From: Aminipila terrae
Lineage (GTDB): Bacteria; Bacillota; Clostridia; Peptostreptococcales; Anaerovoracaceae
NCBI RefSeq assembly: GCF_010120715.1
Contig: NZ_CP047591.1
Coordinates: 744,001-808,000, forward strand
DNA length: 64,000 nt
Reading direction: 5' to 3'
The translations under genes were made by a program, and so were the position numbers. Shown one piece after another: positions 35,050 to 43,409 of this stretch (its first letter is position 1; every line of letters begins with the position of its first letter). The notes beneath the pieces were generated by a model that searched no databases, was not told the origin of the DNA, and saw only the letters and a program-made list of their open reading frames with translations.

Positions 35050-35133
35050 TTTCCTATCGGCGGTACTAACCACATCAGGTTCAAAGGGTTCAGCATAATG
35101 CAATCTCAGCTCGGTAAAAACCTTGCACCCCCA
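35050..35133 (-). promoter_or_regulatory. TPP (thiamine pyrophosphate) riboswitch aptamer
   Basis: Minus strand shows the Thi-box order: GGGGGTGC at the 5' end, CTGAGAT (pyrimidine-sensor helix), ACCCTTTGAACCTGATGTGG, GTTAGTACCGCCG TAGG-like end. Switches off the thiXYZ-tatD operon at high TPP. Confidence 0.95.
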
Positions 35134-35196
35134 GCATTCTTATTTTATTTTCATTAAGAGTCTACACCAAACGGCTTTGGTTGTAAAGGGATTTAA

Positions 35197-36384
35197 TTAG
35201 TTAAATACACCTTTTTTCTCCATATCCGTTATCTGCTCCTGTGTAAAACCAAGTTTTTTCATTACTTCGTGGGTATGATGTCCTATAGGATAGCCTCCAT
35301 GTAAATACTCTACAGGGCACTGGGAAAGTTTCACAGCAGTACCCAGCTGTTTTACCTTTTTCCCTCCTGAAAGAGGAACCTCAACTTCAACAACCATATT
35401 TCTTGCTTTGAGCTGTTCATCTTTTATCAAGGCTTCATCCAGATTAAGAACGGGCTCTACGCATACATCTTTGTCCTTAAAAACTTCTTCCCACTCCTTC
35501 AGGGTCTTTTCCTTTATTATATTTTTAATATCAGCTTTTACGTCCTCAATGTTCTCAGGCCAGATGCTCCCCTCTGCATACTCCGGCTTTTCTATGCAGA
35601 TACAGAAGTTCTTCCAGAATTGTGGTTCCAGACAGCCCACACTCAGATGTCTTCCATCCTTTGTTTCATAGAAATCATACATACATCCGCCATTGAGCCT
35701 TCCTTCCTCCCGCTCAGGTTCCTTACCAGTGGCAAGAAAACCAGCTCCGTCCATGGAATTGAACGGAATTAATCCATCATACATGGATACATCTATGTAC
35801 TGCCCTTTTCCAGTATTGCTTCTGTAATGAACAGCTGCCAGAATCCCAATAACAGAATTCATGGACCCTACTGCCACATCTGCTATCTGCATATTGGTGA
35901 GAACAGGCCCCGTGTTTTTTCTTCCGGCCAGTGCCATGTTTCCGCTCCTGGCAAGATAGTTTATATCATGTCCGGCTCTCATTTTTAAGGGACCCGTCTG
36001 TCCATATCCTGTAAGCGAACAGTAAATGATTTTTGGATTTACTGCTTTTAATGCTTCATAACCAAGCCCCAGTTTTTCCATTACGCCGGGTCTGAACTGC
36101 TCCATTATGATATCATATTCCATAATTAATTTTTTTACGACTTCTAAGGACTGAGGTTCCTTAAGATTCAGCGATATGGTCTTTTTATTTCTGCCAAGCC
36201 AGGCCTGATTTACGGATACCTGAGTATCTTCTATAAAAGGCGGATAATCTGTAACGATATCCGCCTTACTCTTTGAGCTTACTTTTAAAACCTCTGCACC
36301 CATATCCGCCAACATGAGTGTGGCAAATGGCCCTGGCAGCAATGTAGAAAAATCTAATATTTTCAAACCATCTAATGCGCCCAT
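35197..36384 (-). CDS. Class III CoA-transferase (CaiB/BaiF family), 395 aa
   Basis: N-terminal MGALDGLKILDFSTLLPGPFATLMLADMGAEVLKVS, QVSVNQAWLGRNKKTISLNL, SLTGYGQTGP, and the catalytic Asp in NMQIADVAVGSMN (about 170). Length and motifs fit CaiB/BaiF/Frc-type intermolecular CoA transfer, also racemases such as AMACR. Downstream of carbonic anhydrase (39 bp gap) on the same strand as potABCD, so possibly the tail of that operon. The acyl group is unknown. Confidence 0.88.
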   Translation of the reverse strand: MGALDGLKILDFSTLLPGPFATLMLADMGAEVLKVSSKSKADIVTDYPPFIEDTQVSVNQAWLGRNKKTISLNLKEPQSLEVVKKLIMEYDIIMEQFRPGVMEKLGLGYEALKAVNPKIIYCSLTGYGQTGPLKMRAGHDINYLARSGNMALAGRKNTGPVLTNMQIADVAVGSMNSVIGILAAVHYRSNTGKGQYIDVSMYDGLIPFNSMDGAGFLATGKEPEREEGRLNGGCMYDFYETKDGRHLSVGCLEPQFWKNFCICIEKPEYAEGSIWPENIEDVKADIKNIIKEKTLKEWEEVFKDKDVCVEPVLNLDEALIKDEQLKARNMVVEVEVPLSGGKKVKQLGTAVKLSQCPVEYLHGGYPIGHHTHEVMKKLGFTQEQITDMEKKGVFN

Positions 36385-36423
36385 ACTATTCTCCTAAATT
36401 TTTATATTCGCACAAATTATCAC

Positions 36424-36972
36424 TTATTCACATTCTACGGGAGTTAATTCTCCAGTAACTGAATCCATTATAAATCCTCGGATTCTTACATCTTTAGGAA
36501 TCAACGGATGATGCTTTAAAATATCCAGAGTGTTTCTCACAGAGTTTTCTACGCAGTCAAAACCTCCCAGCCATGTGTCAAAATCTACGCCACAGTAATG
36601 TAACAGATTAATATGCTCTTCGGATATGTTTCTTTCTTTCAGTTTCTTAATCATTTTCTGTGCATCCATACTTTGTGCACCACAGTCTGTGTGGCCAATG
36701 ACCATGACATCCTCCACCTGTAAGTCCAGGATAGCCACAAGCAAGCTACGCACCGCACTTCCGAAAGGATGGGATACCACTCCTCCGGCATTTTTAATAA
36801 TCTTAGCATCTCCGTTTTTTAACCCTAAAGCAGCAGGAAGTAATTCCAGCAGGCGGGTATCCATACAGGTTAAGATGGCCAGCTTTTTATCCGGATATTT
36901 ATTGGTGATATATTTCTCATAACCTTTGTTGGCTACAAATTTTTTGTTAAATTCCACGATATCATTAATCAT
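36424..36972 (-). CDS. Beta-class carbonic anhydrase (182 aa)
   Basis: Zn ligands visible: Cys and Asp/Arg in LTCMDTRLLELLPAALGL (CxDxR), His and Cys in VMVIGHTDCGAQ (HxxC). NAGGVVSHPFGSAVRSL matches the active-site loop. Interconverts CO2 and bicarbonate. Its start overlaps the stop of the binding protein gene by 4 bp, so it is translated with the polyamine transporter, an unusual partner. Confidence 0.9.
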   Translation of the reverse strand: MINDIVEFNKKFVANKGYEKYITNKYPDKKLAILTCMDTRLLELLPAALGLKNGDAKIIKNAGGVVSHPFGSAVRSLLVAILDLQVEDVMVIGHTDCGAQSMDAQKMIKKLKERNISEEHINLLHYCGVDFDTWLGGFDCVENSVRNTLDILKHHPLIPKDVRIRGFIMDSVTGELTPVECE

Positions 36973-38234
36973 TTCTTTTCTCCTCCATTTCCTATTTCCC
37001 TTCTTCTCTTTTTACGTATACTGTTGGTCAGTATGACCACTATAGAAAATACCACAAATGCAGGCATTACCCAGTCCAGATAAGCATCATCCTGTGACAG
37101 AACGTCTGTCCAAAGCTGATCTACGAACAAATTGGTTTTTTCCGATAAGTTAACAAATGCCTGAGTATGCTTTAAATCTTCCACTGGTGGGTATAAGTCC
37201 TTATCGTTTCGTATTTCATCATCCAGAAGTTTGACAGCTTCGGTATTGGGTGATGAATACATAATAAATTTTGCATTGTCTGCTGCAACCTGAGGCTCAT
37301 TTAGAAAGTTAATATACATTTCTGCTGCTTCTTTATTATTTGCATCCGATGGAATACATACCGCATCATAATAAATATTTGTATTGTCCGGTATGTAAAC
37401 TTTCAAATCCGGATTGACTTTCTTCATTACATAGTAGTCCCCTATATAATAAGGTGCAATAGCCGCTTCGTTTCCCTGCATTTTGTCAAAAATCTGATCC
37501 ATAACATAAGCCTGAACCAAAGGTTTCTGCTGTTTTAGCACTTCTGCAGCCTGTTCCAGTTCCTTTTTATTCTCCGTATTTATACTGTATCCTAATTTTT
37601 CAAGAGCCAGTGCAAAGGCATCTCTGGAATTTTTAAACATGAGTATTTTGTCAGCATATTCAGGATTCCATAATTCATTGATACTGCTTATTTTATGCCC
37701 TATTAATTTCTCATTATATATGATGCAGACACGTCCCCACATGTATGGGACGGAATACTGGTTTTCAGGATCGTACTCCGGGTTTAAAAACTCTTTACCA
37801 ATGTATTTAAAATTAGGAATATTGTCATAGTTAAGAGGCTGTATCATTTTTTCCTGTATCAGTCTTGATACCATATAGTCAGAAGGAAATATAACATCAT
37901 AGGAATTGGCTCCGCTCTTTAATTTTGCGTACATTCCCTCATTTGTTTCATAGTTGGAATAATTGACCTTAATCCCTGTGAGTTTTTCAAACTCAGCATT
38001 AGTGTCCATCATCCCATCTTCACCGGTTGAAATATATTCTCCCCAGTTATACACATTTATTTCAATGTCTTTTCCCTTAAATCTGCTGTAATACTGTTCA
38101 TCATACTTCTGAACATTTTTTGCCTTGTAATTGGTTTCTGCTGCTGCTGTTAAAGGTGAAATAAAAAGGAGCACTCCCATAATCATAACAAGACTCATAG
38201 CTGCAATATTTTTCAAACTTTTTTTATGTATCAT
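36969..38234 (-). CDS. potD: Spermidine/putrescine-binding protein with C-terminal membrane anchor (421 aa)
   Basis: Signal-like N-terminus (SLVMIMGVLLFISPLTAAAE) without a lipobox Cys, PotD fold (INVYNWGEYISTGEDGMMDTNAEFEKLTGIKVNYSNYETN, YDVIFPSDYMVSRLIQE, VPYMWG). After residue 375 comes a single transmembrane helix VMPAFVVFSIVVILTNSI followed by a basic tail. Gram-positive binding proteins are normally lipoproteins, so this anchoring is unusual. Overlaps potC by 1 bp. Confidence 0.9.
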   Translation of the reverse strand: MIHKKSLKNIAAMSLVMIMGVLLFISPLTAAAETNYKAKNVQKYDEQYYSRFKGKDIEINVYNWGEYISTGEDGMMDTNAEFEKLTGIKVNYSNYETNEGMYAKLKSGANSYDVIFPSDYMVSRLIQEKMIQPLNYDNIPNFKYIGKEFLNPEYDPENQYSVPYMWGRVCIIYNEKLIGHKISSINELWNPEYADKILMFKNSRDAFALALEKLGYSINTENKKELEQAAEVLKQQKPLVQAYVMDQIFDKMQGNEAAIAPYYIGDYYVMKKVNPDLKVYIPDNTNIYYDAVCIPSDANNKEAAEMYINFLNEPQVAADNAKFIMYSSPNTEAVKLLDDEIRNDKDLYPPVEDLKHTQAFVNLSEKTNLFVDQLWTDVLSQDDAYLDWVMPAFVVFSIVVILTNSIRKKRRREIGNGGEKK

Positions 38235-39070
38235 TATTGCGCAGCACCATCCTTCCCTTTAAGGCTGACCTGTTTTAATTTTTTCTCATTTCTGCGTTCC
38301 AGTAAATTTACAATCACTAAAACTGCCAGAACCGCTATAAAAATCATAGTGGATAAAGCGTTTATCTCTGGGCTGACACGTTTCTTTGTCATAGCATAAA
38401 TCATAACGGATAAGGTCTGGTGCTTGGCCCCGGTAGTAAAATAGGACACCACGAAATCGTCCATGGAAAAAGTCAGCGCCATTAGAAACCCAGCCATTAT
38501 CCCGGGCCTGATTTCATGGATGGTTACCTTCAGAAATGCCTGTAAAGGATTACAACCCAAATCCATAGCTGCCTCCACCAGTGAATGGTCCAGCTGGCGA
38601 AGCTTCGGCAGAACATTCAATATGATATAAGGAACATTAAAGGTTATATGAGCCAAAATTAAGGTAGTCCAGCCAAATTGAAAATCAATTCCCATTGTGG
38701 CAAACCATTTTTTTGCTGTAACGAATAAAAGCATAAATGACACACCTGTGATAATTTCAGGATTTATAATAGGAACATAGGTTAAATTCATTACAACGGA
38801 TTTCAGTTTTGCATCCATCTTTTCCAGCCCAAAAGCTGCTGCTGTCCCCATTACCGTAGCAATCACTGATGAAACAAGTGCTACAACAATAGTCGTCCAA
38901 AGGGCATCCATCACAGCTGCATCACTGAATAACTGTACAAACCACTTTGTGGTAAACCCTGTAAAAGTTCTTCCTTTCGTGTCATTGAACGAAAAGATAA
39001 TCAAGATCATAATAGGCAGATATAAAAACGCCAGAAACACCCCGATATATGTTTTTGAATACCATTTCAC
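38234..39070 (-). CDS. potC: Polyamine ABC transporter permease PotC
   Basis: 278 aa, six membrane helices; starts with KTYIGVFLAFLYLPIMILIIFSFND. The EAA loop is EAAMDLGCNPLQAFLKVTIHEIRPGIMAGFLMALTFSMDDFVVSYF, a PotC hallmark. Overlaps potB by 4 bp at its start. Confidence 0.93.
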   Translation of the reverse strand: MKWYSKTYIGVFLAFLYLPIMILIIFSFNDTKGRTFTGFTTKWFVQLFSDAAVMDALWTTIVVALVSSVIATVMGTAAAFGLEKMDAKLKSVVMNLTYVPIINPEIITGVSFMLLFVTAKKWFATMGIDFQFGWTTLILAHITFNVPYIILNVLPKLRQLDHSLVEAAMDLGCNPLQAFLKVTIHEIRPGIMAGFLMALTFSMDDFVVSYFTTGAKHQTLSVMIYAMTKKRVSPEINALSTMIFIAVLAVLVIVNLLERRNEKKLKQVSLKGKDGAAQ

Positions 39071-39879
39071 AGTAGTCTTTCCTCCACTCCTTCATCATCC
39101 AGAAATCCTGATACACTCATGCACATCAGAACCAACAACATCAGTACTAACGAAATCGCTGAACCTAAATTAGGATTGTATGCATTTCCTAAGAACTGCA
39201 TTTCAATAATATCTCCTATAAGCTGATTGTGTCCGCCTCCCAGCATTTGGGATATGATAAAGGTACTTACAGCAGGCACAAAAACCATCATTACACCAGT
39301 TTTAATACCGGGCTTGCTCAAAGGAAACACAATCTTGGTAAATACCTCTCCCGGACCAGCCCCTAAGTCCTGGGCTGCCTCAATCACATCATTCTGGATT
39401 TTTACCATGACGGAATGAAGGGGCAGAATCATAAAGGGAATATAATTATAAATCATACCTAATACAACTGCTCCCTGGGTATTAATCATTTGTAAATGTC
39501 CCAAGCCAATAAAACTTAATATATTGTTTATCACACCGTTATTTTCCAAAAGAGTCATCCATGCATAAGTTCTAAGCAGGAAGTTCATCCACATAGGCAG
39601 CATCAGGAGCATGAGTAAGGTCCTGCTGCCTACACCTTTCATTCTGGACATAAGATAAGCCATAGGATACCCGATAACCAGACAAAGTACTGTTGAAATT
39701 GCTGCCAGCCAGATGGATTTTACAAATACAGATGAATATCGGCCTGCCTGCACTAAATTTTGCATGCTTAAGCTGCCCTGCATGTCCGTAAAGGCAAAAT
39801 ACATAATCAATCCAAGAGGAACAGCAATAAAGACTACTGTCCACATCAGATATGGATAAGCTGCCTGTCTTGAATTCAT
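39067..39879 (-). CDS. potB: Polyamine ABC transporter permease PotB
   Basis: 270 aa membrane protein; PYLMWTVVFIAVPLGLIMYFAFTD start, MNFLLRTYAWMTLL, and EAA loop EAAQDLGAGPGEVFTKIVFPLSKPGIKTGVMMVFVPAVSTFI. Overlaps potA by 4 bp; forms the membrane channel with PotC. Confidence 0.93.
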   Translation of the reverse strand: MNSRQAAYPYLMWTVVFIAVPLGLIMYFAFTDMQGSLSMQNLVQAGRYSSVFVKSIWLAAISTVLCLVIGYPMAYLMSRMKGVGSRTLLMLLMLPMWMNFLLRTYAWMTLLENNGVINNILSFIGLGHLQMINTQGAVVLGMIYNYIPFMILPLHSVMVKIQNDVIEAAQDLGAGPGEVFTKIVFPLSKPGIKTGVMMVFVPAVSTFIISQMLGGGHNQLIGDIIEMQFLGNAYNPNLGSAISLVLMLLVLMCMSVSGFLDDEGVEERLL

Positions 39880-40928
39880 TTCTTTTCCTCCATTTTTCTC
39901 ATTACATGTATATCATTTGGAGTAAGGGTCATCCCTATCATTTCTCCAACTTGCTGACTGTCTGTAGAATGGATGAGCCAGTTAAATCCGTGTCCGCTTA
40001 CGGTGATTTCATAGTGGACTCCTTTAAATATAATATCTTCTACTCTTCCAGTTATTTTTCCCTGTTCGATAGGAACCACATCTATATCTTCCGGCCTTAC
40101 AACAACATCAACAGCTTCCATAGGTGTAAAACCGGCATCTTCGCATTGGAAAAGAACCCCTGCAAACTCAACCAGGTAATCTTTATGCATCACCCCACTG
40201 ATAATATTGCTTTCTCCGATAAAATCTGCTACAAAAGCATTTGCGGGCTCATTGTAAATGTCCTGAGGAGTCCCGCTCTGTAATATCTTCCCATTTCTCA
40301 TAACGATGACCCGGTCTGACATGGTTAATGCCTCTTCCTGATCATGAGTAACATACACAAATGTAATCTTTAATGCCTGCTGAATCCGTTTCAGCTCAAT
40401 CTGCATATCTTTTCTTAGTTTTAAATCAAGTGCTCCCAAGGGTTCGTCCAGTAGCAATACTTTCGGCTCATTGATCAGTGCTCTGGCAATGGCAACTCTC
40501 TGCTGCTGTCCTCCTGACAGCTGGTTTATGTTTCTGTTTTCGAAACCGGATAGATTCACAAGTTCCAACATGTTTTGAACCTTTTTATGAATCTGGTCTG
40601 CCGGCATTTTCTTTAATCTAAGTCCAAATGCCACATTTTCAAACACGTTTAAGTGTGGAAATAATGCATACCTTTGGAATACTGTATTGACATGACGCTG
40701 ATAAGGCGGCAGCCCGTTTATACGTTTTCCATCAAAGAAAACATCACCTGCAACAGGATTCACGAATCCTCCTATGATTCTTAGGGTTGTGGTTTTACCA
40801 CAGCCTGATGGGCCTAAAAAGGTTATAAACTCTTCATTTCTTATGTCAAGATTTAAGTTGTCTATAACTCGTTCTCCATCATATTCCGCTGCTATATTCT
40901 GCAAGCTGACAATAATGTCATTCATCAT
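39876..40928 (-). CDS. potA: Polyamine ABC transporter ATPase PotA
   Basis: 350 aa. Walker A LGPSGCGKTTTLR, Q-loop VFQRYALFPHL, signature LSGGQQQRVAIAR, Walker B VLLLDEPLGALDLKLR, H-loop VTHDQEEAL; C-terminal TOBE domain (VDVVVRPEDIDVVP) after about 265. First gene of the run potA-B-C-D-carbonic anhydrase-CoA-transferase. AGGAAGAATAATG provides the start. Confidence 0.95.
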   Translation of the reverse strand: MMNDIIVSLQNIAAEYDGERVIDNLNLDIRNEEFITFLGPSGCGKTTTLRIIGGFVNPVAGDVFFDGKRINGLPPYQRHVNTVFQRYALFPHLNVFENVAFGLRLKKMPADQIHKKVQNMLELVNLSGFENRNINQLSGGQQQRVAIARALINEPKVLLLDEPLGALDLKLRKDMQIELKRIQQALKITFVYVTHDQEEALTMSDRVIVMRNGKILQSGTPQDIYNEPANAFVADFIGESNIISGVMHKDYLVEFAGVLFQCEDAGFTPMEAVDVVVRPEDIDVVPIEQGKITGRVEDIIFKGVHYEITVSGHGFNWLIHSTDSQQVGEMIGMTLTPNDIHVMRKMEEKK

Positions 40929-41020
40929 TATTCTTCCTCCGAAAATTAGTACAGTAGTTACTCCAAATTGATATTATATCATGATGCAATATTTACTTCA
41001 ATTAAGGTATACACTTTTTT

Positions 41021-41637
41021 TCATGCAATTAAAATCTTTCTGTTTTTTCGTTCATAATAATATATATTGTAGGATAAACGTTCCTCTTTAGATACCTGCT
41101 CTTCATTGACGTTTCTGACAAGTTCTTTCAGCCATAGCTTATCTTCTGGCCTTGAAGGCAGTACAATCACTTCATGGATGGAGGATGGCAGAATATATAG
41201 ATCCGAATCTAACTTTTGTGACAGGCTGTACAATTCCTCTTCATAGGTTATACATACGGCTCCATTCATTCCAATATCGTTGGAAATCACATATAAATCC
41301 GACTCTTCTTTTATACCCTGTTCCAGCATTTCACTAACTATATCGTCCAGCTTTTTTACTTTTATTGGCAACAGCTTTTTTGTATTTTGTCTGGCAGTTT
41401 CATAAAGCTCCTCTTCATTAATCTTTAACAGCTTCATAAAGTCATAATCAACCAGTATAGTTCCCAACTGATTATCTTCTGATGAAACCATACACCTGTA
41501 AATGATAGATAAATCTAAAAAATCTTTATGTGGGGATTTTTTCACAAGTTCCCGGTTCTCTTCAGTATTAATCAGGATCATAATAAGTGTGTGGCTGAAC
41601 TTGGATATACCCTCTTTAAATTCCTCTTTTTTAACAT
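41021..41637 (-). CDS. DUF5688-type protein, interrupted by a one-base deletion
   Basis: KSPHKDFLDLSIIYRCMVSSEDNQLGTILVDYDFMKLLKINEEELYETARQNTKKLLP resembles the DUF5688 core found in clostridial proteins. The raw frame lacks a ribosome site, but AGGAGG at 41648 stands 8 bases before an ATG at 41637. One extra A in the run at 41627-41632 joins MLKKEEFKEGISKFSHTLIM to it, giving about 205 aa. Function unknown; DUF5688 proteins are often in multi-copy and contact-associated, but no role is proven. Confidence 0.72.
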
Positions 41638-41787
41638 TAATCTCTTCCTCCTATTATTTACATTTTTATATATATTTTACATTATATTCCATTTAAATTG
41701 TTTTACAAGTCTCTTTTAAAAAAGTAGTCCGTATTTAATAAATTTTTTTAATGGTATATGCAAAAGAGTTGCATATACCATTTATCT

Positions 41788-41866
41788 GAAGTAAACTTCG
41801 TGTTTGTACTTGACATTTCTTTATTTTCATAGTAACATGAAGCAAACTTCTGGTGAAGCAAGCTTC
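41788..41866 (+). promoter_or_regulatory. Promoter with three iterated palindromic operators
   Basis: GAAGTAAACTTC (41788-41799), GAAGCAAACTTC (41839-41850) and GAAGCAAGCTTC (41855-41866) are near-perfect 12-bp palindromes. TTGACA (41810-41815) and TAACAT (41833-41838), 17 bp apart, form a promoter between the first and the second. The downstream XRE regulator is the obvious binder. Confidence 0.8.
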
Positions 41867-41884
41867 ACTGTTCGGGAGGGAATC

Positions 41885-42115
41885 ATGAGAACAAAAGTGA
41901 AAGAATTAAGAAACAAAGCAAATCTGACACAACAGCAGTTAGCAGACTTAGTTTATGTTTCATCAAGAACCATCATTTCTATTGAAAAAGAACAGTACAG
42001 TCCTTCCCTTATGCTGGCTTATCGAATGGCAGAGGTGTTTGAAACAACAGTGGAAGATTTATGTTGCCTGAAAGATAATAAAGAATTGGAGGATAAACAG
42101 CGTGAAGATTTATGA
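41885..42115 (+). CDS. XRE-family transcriptional regulator (76 aa)
   Basis: Small Cro/C1 helix-turn-helix: VKELRNKANLTQQQLADLVYVSSRTIISIEKEQYSPSLMLAYRMAEVFETTVEDLCCL. Start at 41885, 5 bases after GGGAGG; in-frame codons further up lie over the operators. The same two-gene plan (YozG-type regulator plus membrane protein) is common in Firmicutes. It probably represses its own promoter through the three palindromes. Confidence 0.92.
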   Translation: MRTKVKELRNKANLTQQQLADLVYVSSRTIISIEKEQYSPSLMLAYRMAEVFETTVEDLCCLKDNKELEDKQREDL

Positions 42116-42518
42116 CAAAAAGAAACTTGTATACGGAATTATGTCTCTACTCTTAGGCTTAACTCTACTGGCATTTGGATTTTTAAAAGGATTTGATGCG
42201 AAAAGCATTATTCTATGCATTTTAATGTTGCTGATTGGTGCCGGTGAGTTCTTTATCAGTATCAATAAAGAAACCGCAAAAAAGGAACACATTGAAGAAT
42301 TCGATGAACGGAATCGGCTTATTTTGCTTACATCTACCAGCAGAGCTTTTCACATAGCAAAAAATATCAACTTTGTTTTGATGCTTTTCTTTCTGATTGT
42401 AGGAGCAAAACATGAGGCCCAGCTCATTATGGGTGTCGGAATGGGTTTTGCGTTTTCTTTTTCTGTGATGATGTTTACAGATATTTTTTCCAGCTTCTAT
42501 TATGAAAAACACATGTGA
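42102..42518 (+). CDS. Membrane protein cotranscribed with the XRE regulator (138 aa, GTG start)
   Basis: Four transmembrane helices (YGIMSLLLGLTLLAFGFLKG, SIILCILMLLIGAGEFF, NFVLMLFFLIVGA, LIMGVGMGFAFSFSVMMF). The central FDERNRLILLTSTSRAFHIAKNI loop resembles DUF6442/DUF2178-type proteins. GTG at 42102 overlaps the regulator's end by 14 bp; GGAGG lies 9 bases upstream. Role unknown; may signal to the regulator. Confidence 0.72.
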   Translation: MKIYDKKKLVYGIMSLLLGLTLLAFGFLKGFDAKSIILCILMLLIGAGEFFISINKETAKKEHIEEFDERNRLILLTSTSRAFHIAKNINFVLMLFFLIVGAKHEAQLIMGVGMGFAFSFSVMMFTDIFSSFYYEKHM

Positions 42519-42531
42519 GGGAGAAATAAGA

Positions 42532-42957
42532 ATGACTCAGACACATATTTTTTCATTTCAAAAACCAGAATTTCATATGCACGATTGTTATGTAACCGAT
42601 GTGTCATTATCTGAACAATCTCTGGTTTTTGAATTAGAGCACGGGATATATATTTTAAAAAATAAAGATTATATCCGAACAGGTCCTGCAAAATTGGTTT
42701 TTGCTAAACTTTCTAATCTAGAATGTGAAATTCAGTATCTCCGTGATAATCACAGAGAATGTGTTGATACCGATGTATTAGAAAAAGATTTAGAAAGCGG
42801 ATATATTGACATGATATATGAAATGTACAATGAATCCGTTGCCCACTTTGAAGGAATTTTGATTCAAGGCACAGCGTGGAAAACAGTTGAAATGAATATT
42901 TTCTTCCATGAGCTTACTATTTTTTATGAAGAAAGAGAATTAAGCGCAGATGAATAA
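42532..42957 (+). CDS. Hypothetical protein (141 aa), third gene of the XRE operon
   Basis: Not recognised. GAGGGAG 7 bases before ATG at 42532. Acidic, beta-strand-rich soluble protein (FHMHDCYVTDVSLSEQSLVFELEHGIYIL, LVFAKLSNLECEIQYL). Follows the membrane gene by 13 bp and should be cotranscribed. Confidence 0.6.
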   Translation: MTQTHIFSFQKPEFHMHDCYVTDVSLSEQSLVFELEHGIYILKNKDYIRTGPAKLVFAKLSNLECEIQYLRDNHRECVDTDVLEKDLESGYIDMIYEMYNESVAHFEGILIQGTAWKTVEMNIFFHELTIFYEERELSADE

Positions 42958-43038
42958 TAAAACATCAATGAAGCATCTATTTAAAATGAGCGTGACGAGC
43001 AAATAAACACACGCTCCAAAAGTCATGAACTGGAATTT

Positions 43039-43281
43039 GTGATAGCCCCAACACAGATATTGACTGTAATGCGCTTGATTAAAGGAAATGCCGCATGGAA
43101 GCTGAGTGTTGACCGCTTTATGACCATTGTAGACAGGTATACCGATATACAGAAGCTAACGCCCGAAATCGTGCGTGAATTTGTAGAAAAGATTGTTGTA
43201 CATGAACGTTCCGAACCGCACAAAAAGAAAAATTATACCCAGCAGGTTGATGTCTATTTCAACTTTGTGGGCAAGGTTTAG
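43039..43281 (+). pseudogene. C-terminal remnant of a large serine recombinase (DUF4368 end)
   Basis: WKLSVDRFMTIVDRYTDIQKLTPEIVREFVEKIVVHERSEPHKKKNYTQQVDVYFNFVGKV matches the C-terminal DUF4368 region of TnpX/Tn4451-type recombinases. The catalytic domain is gone; no ribosome site. A scar of a conjugative or mobilisable transposon; its length is the 42960-43330 stretch. Confidence 0.75.
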
Positions 43282-43409
43282 GGTAAGAGAAAAGCCGTAG
43301 GACTTGATATTCTACGGCAAATCTTAAAAACTGAAAACATCCTTATTGACATGGGGCATATTCACCGCCGCCGTTTTTATAATCTGATATTTATGCACTT
43401 TTACCTGGT

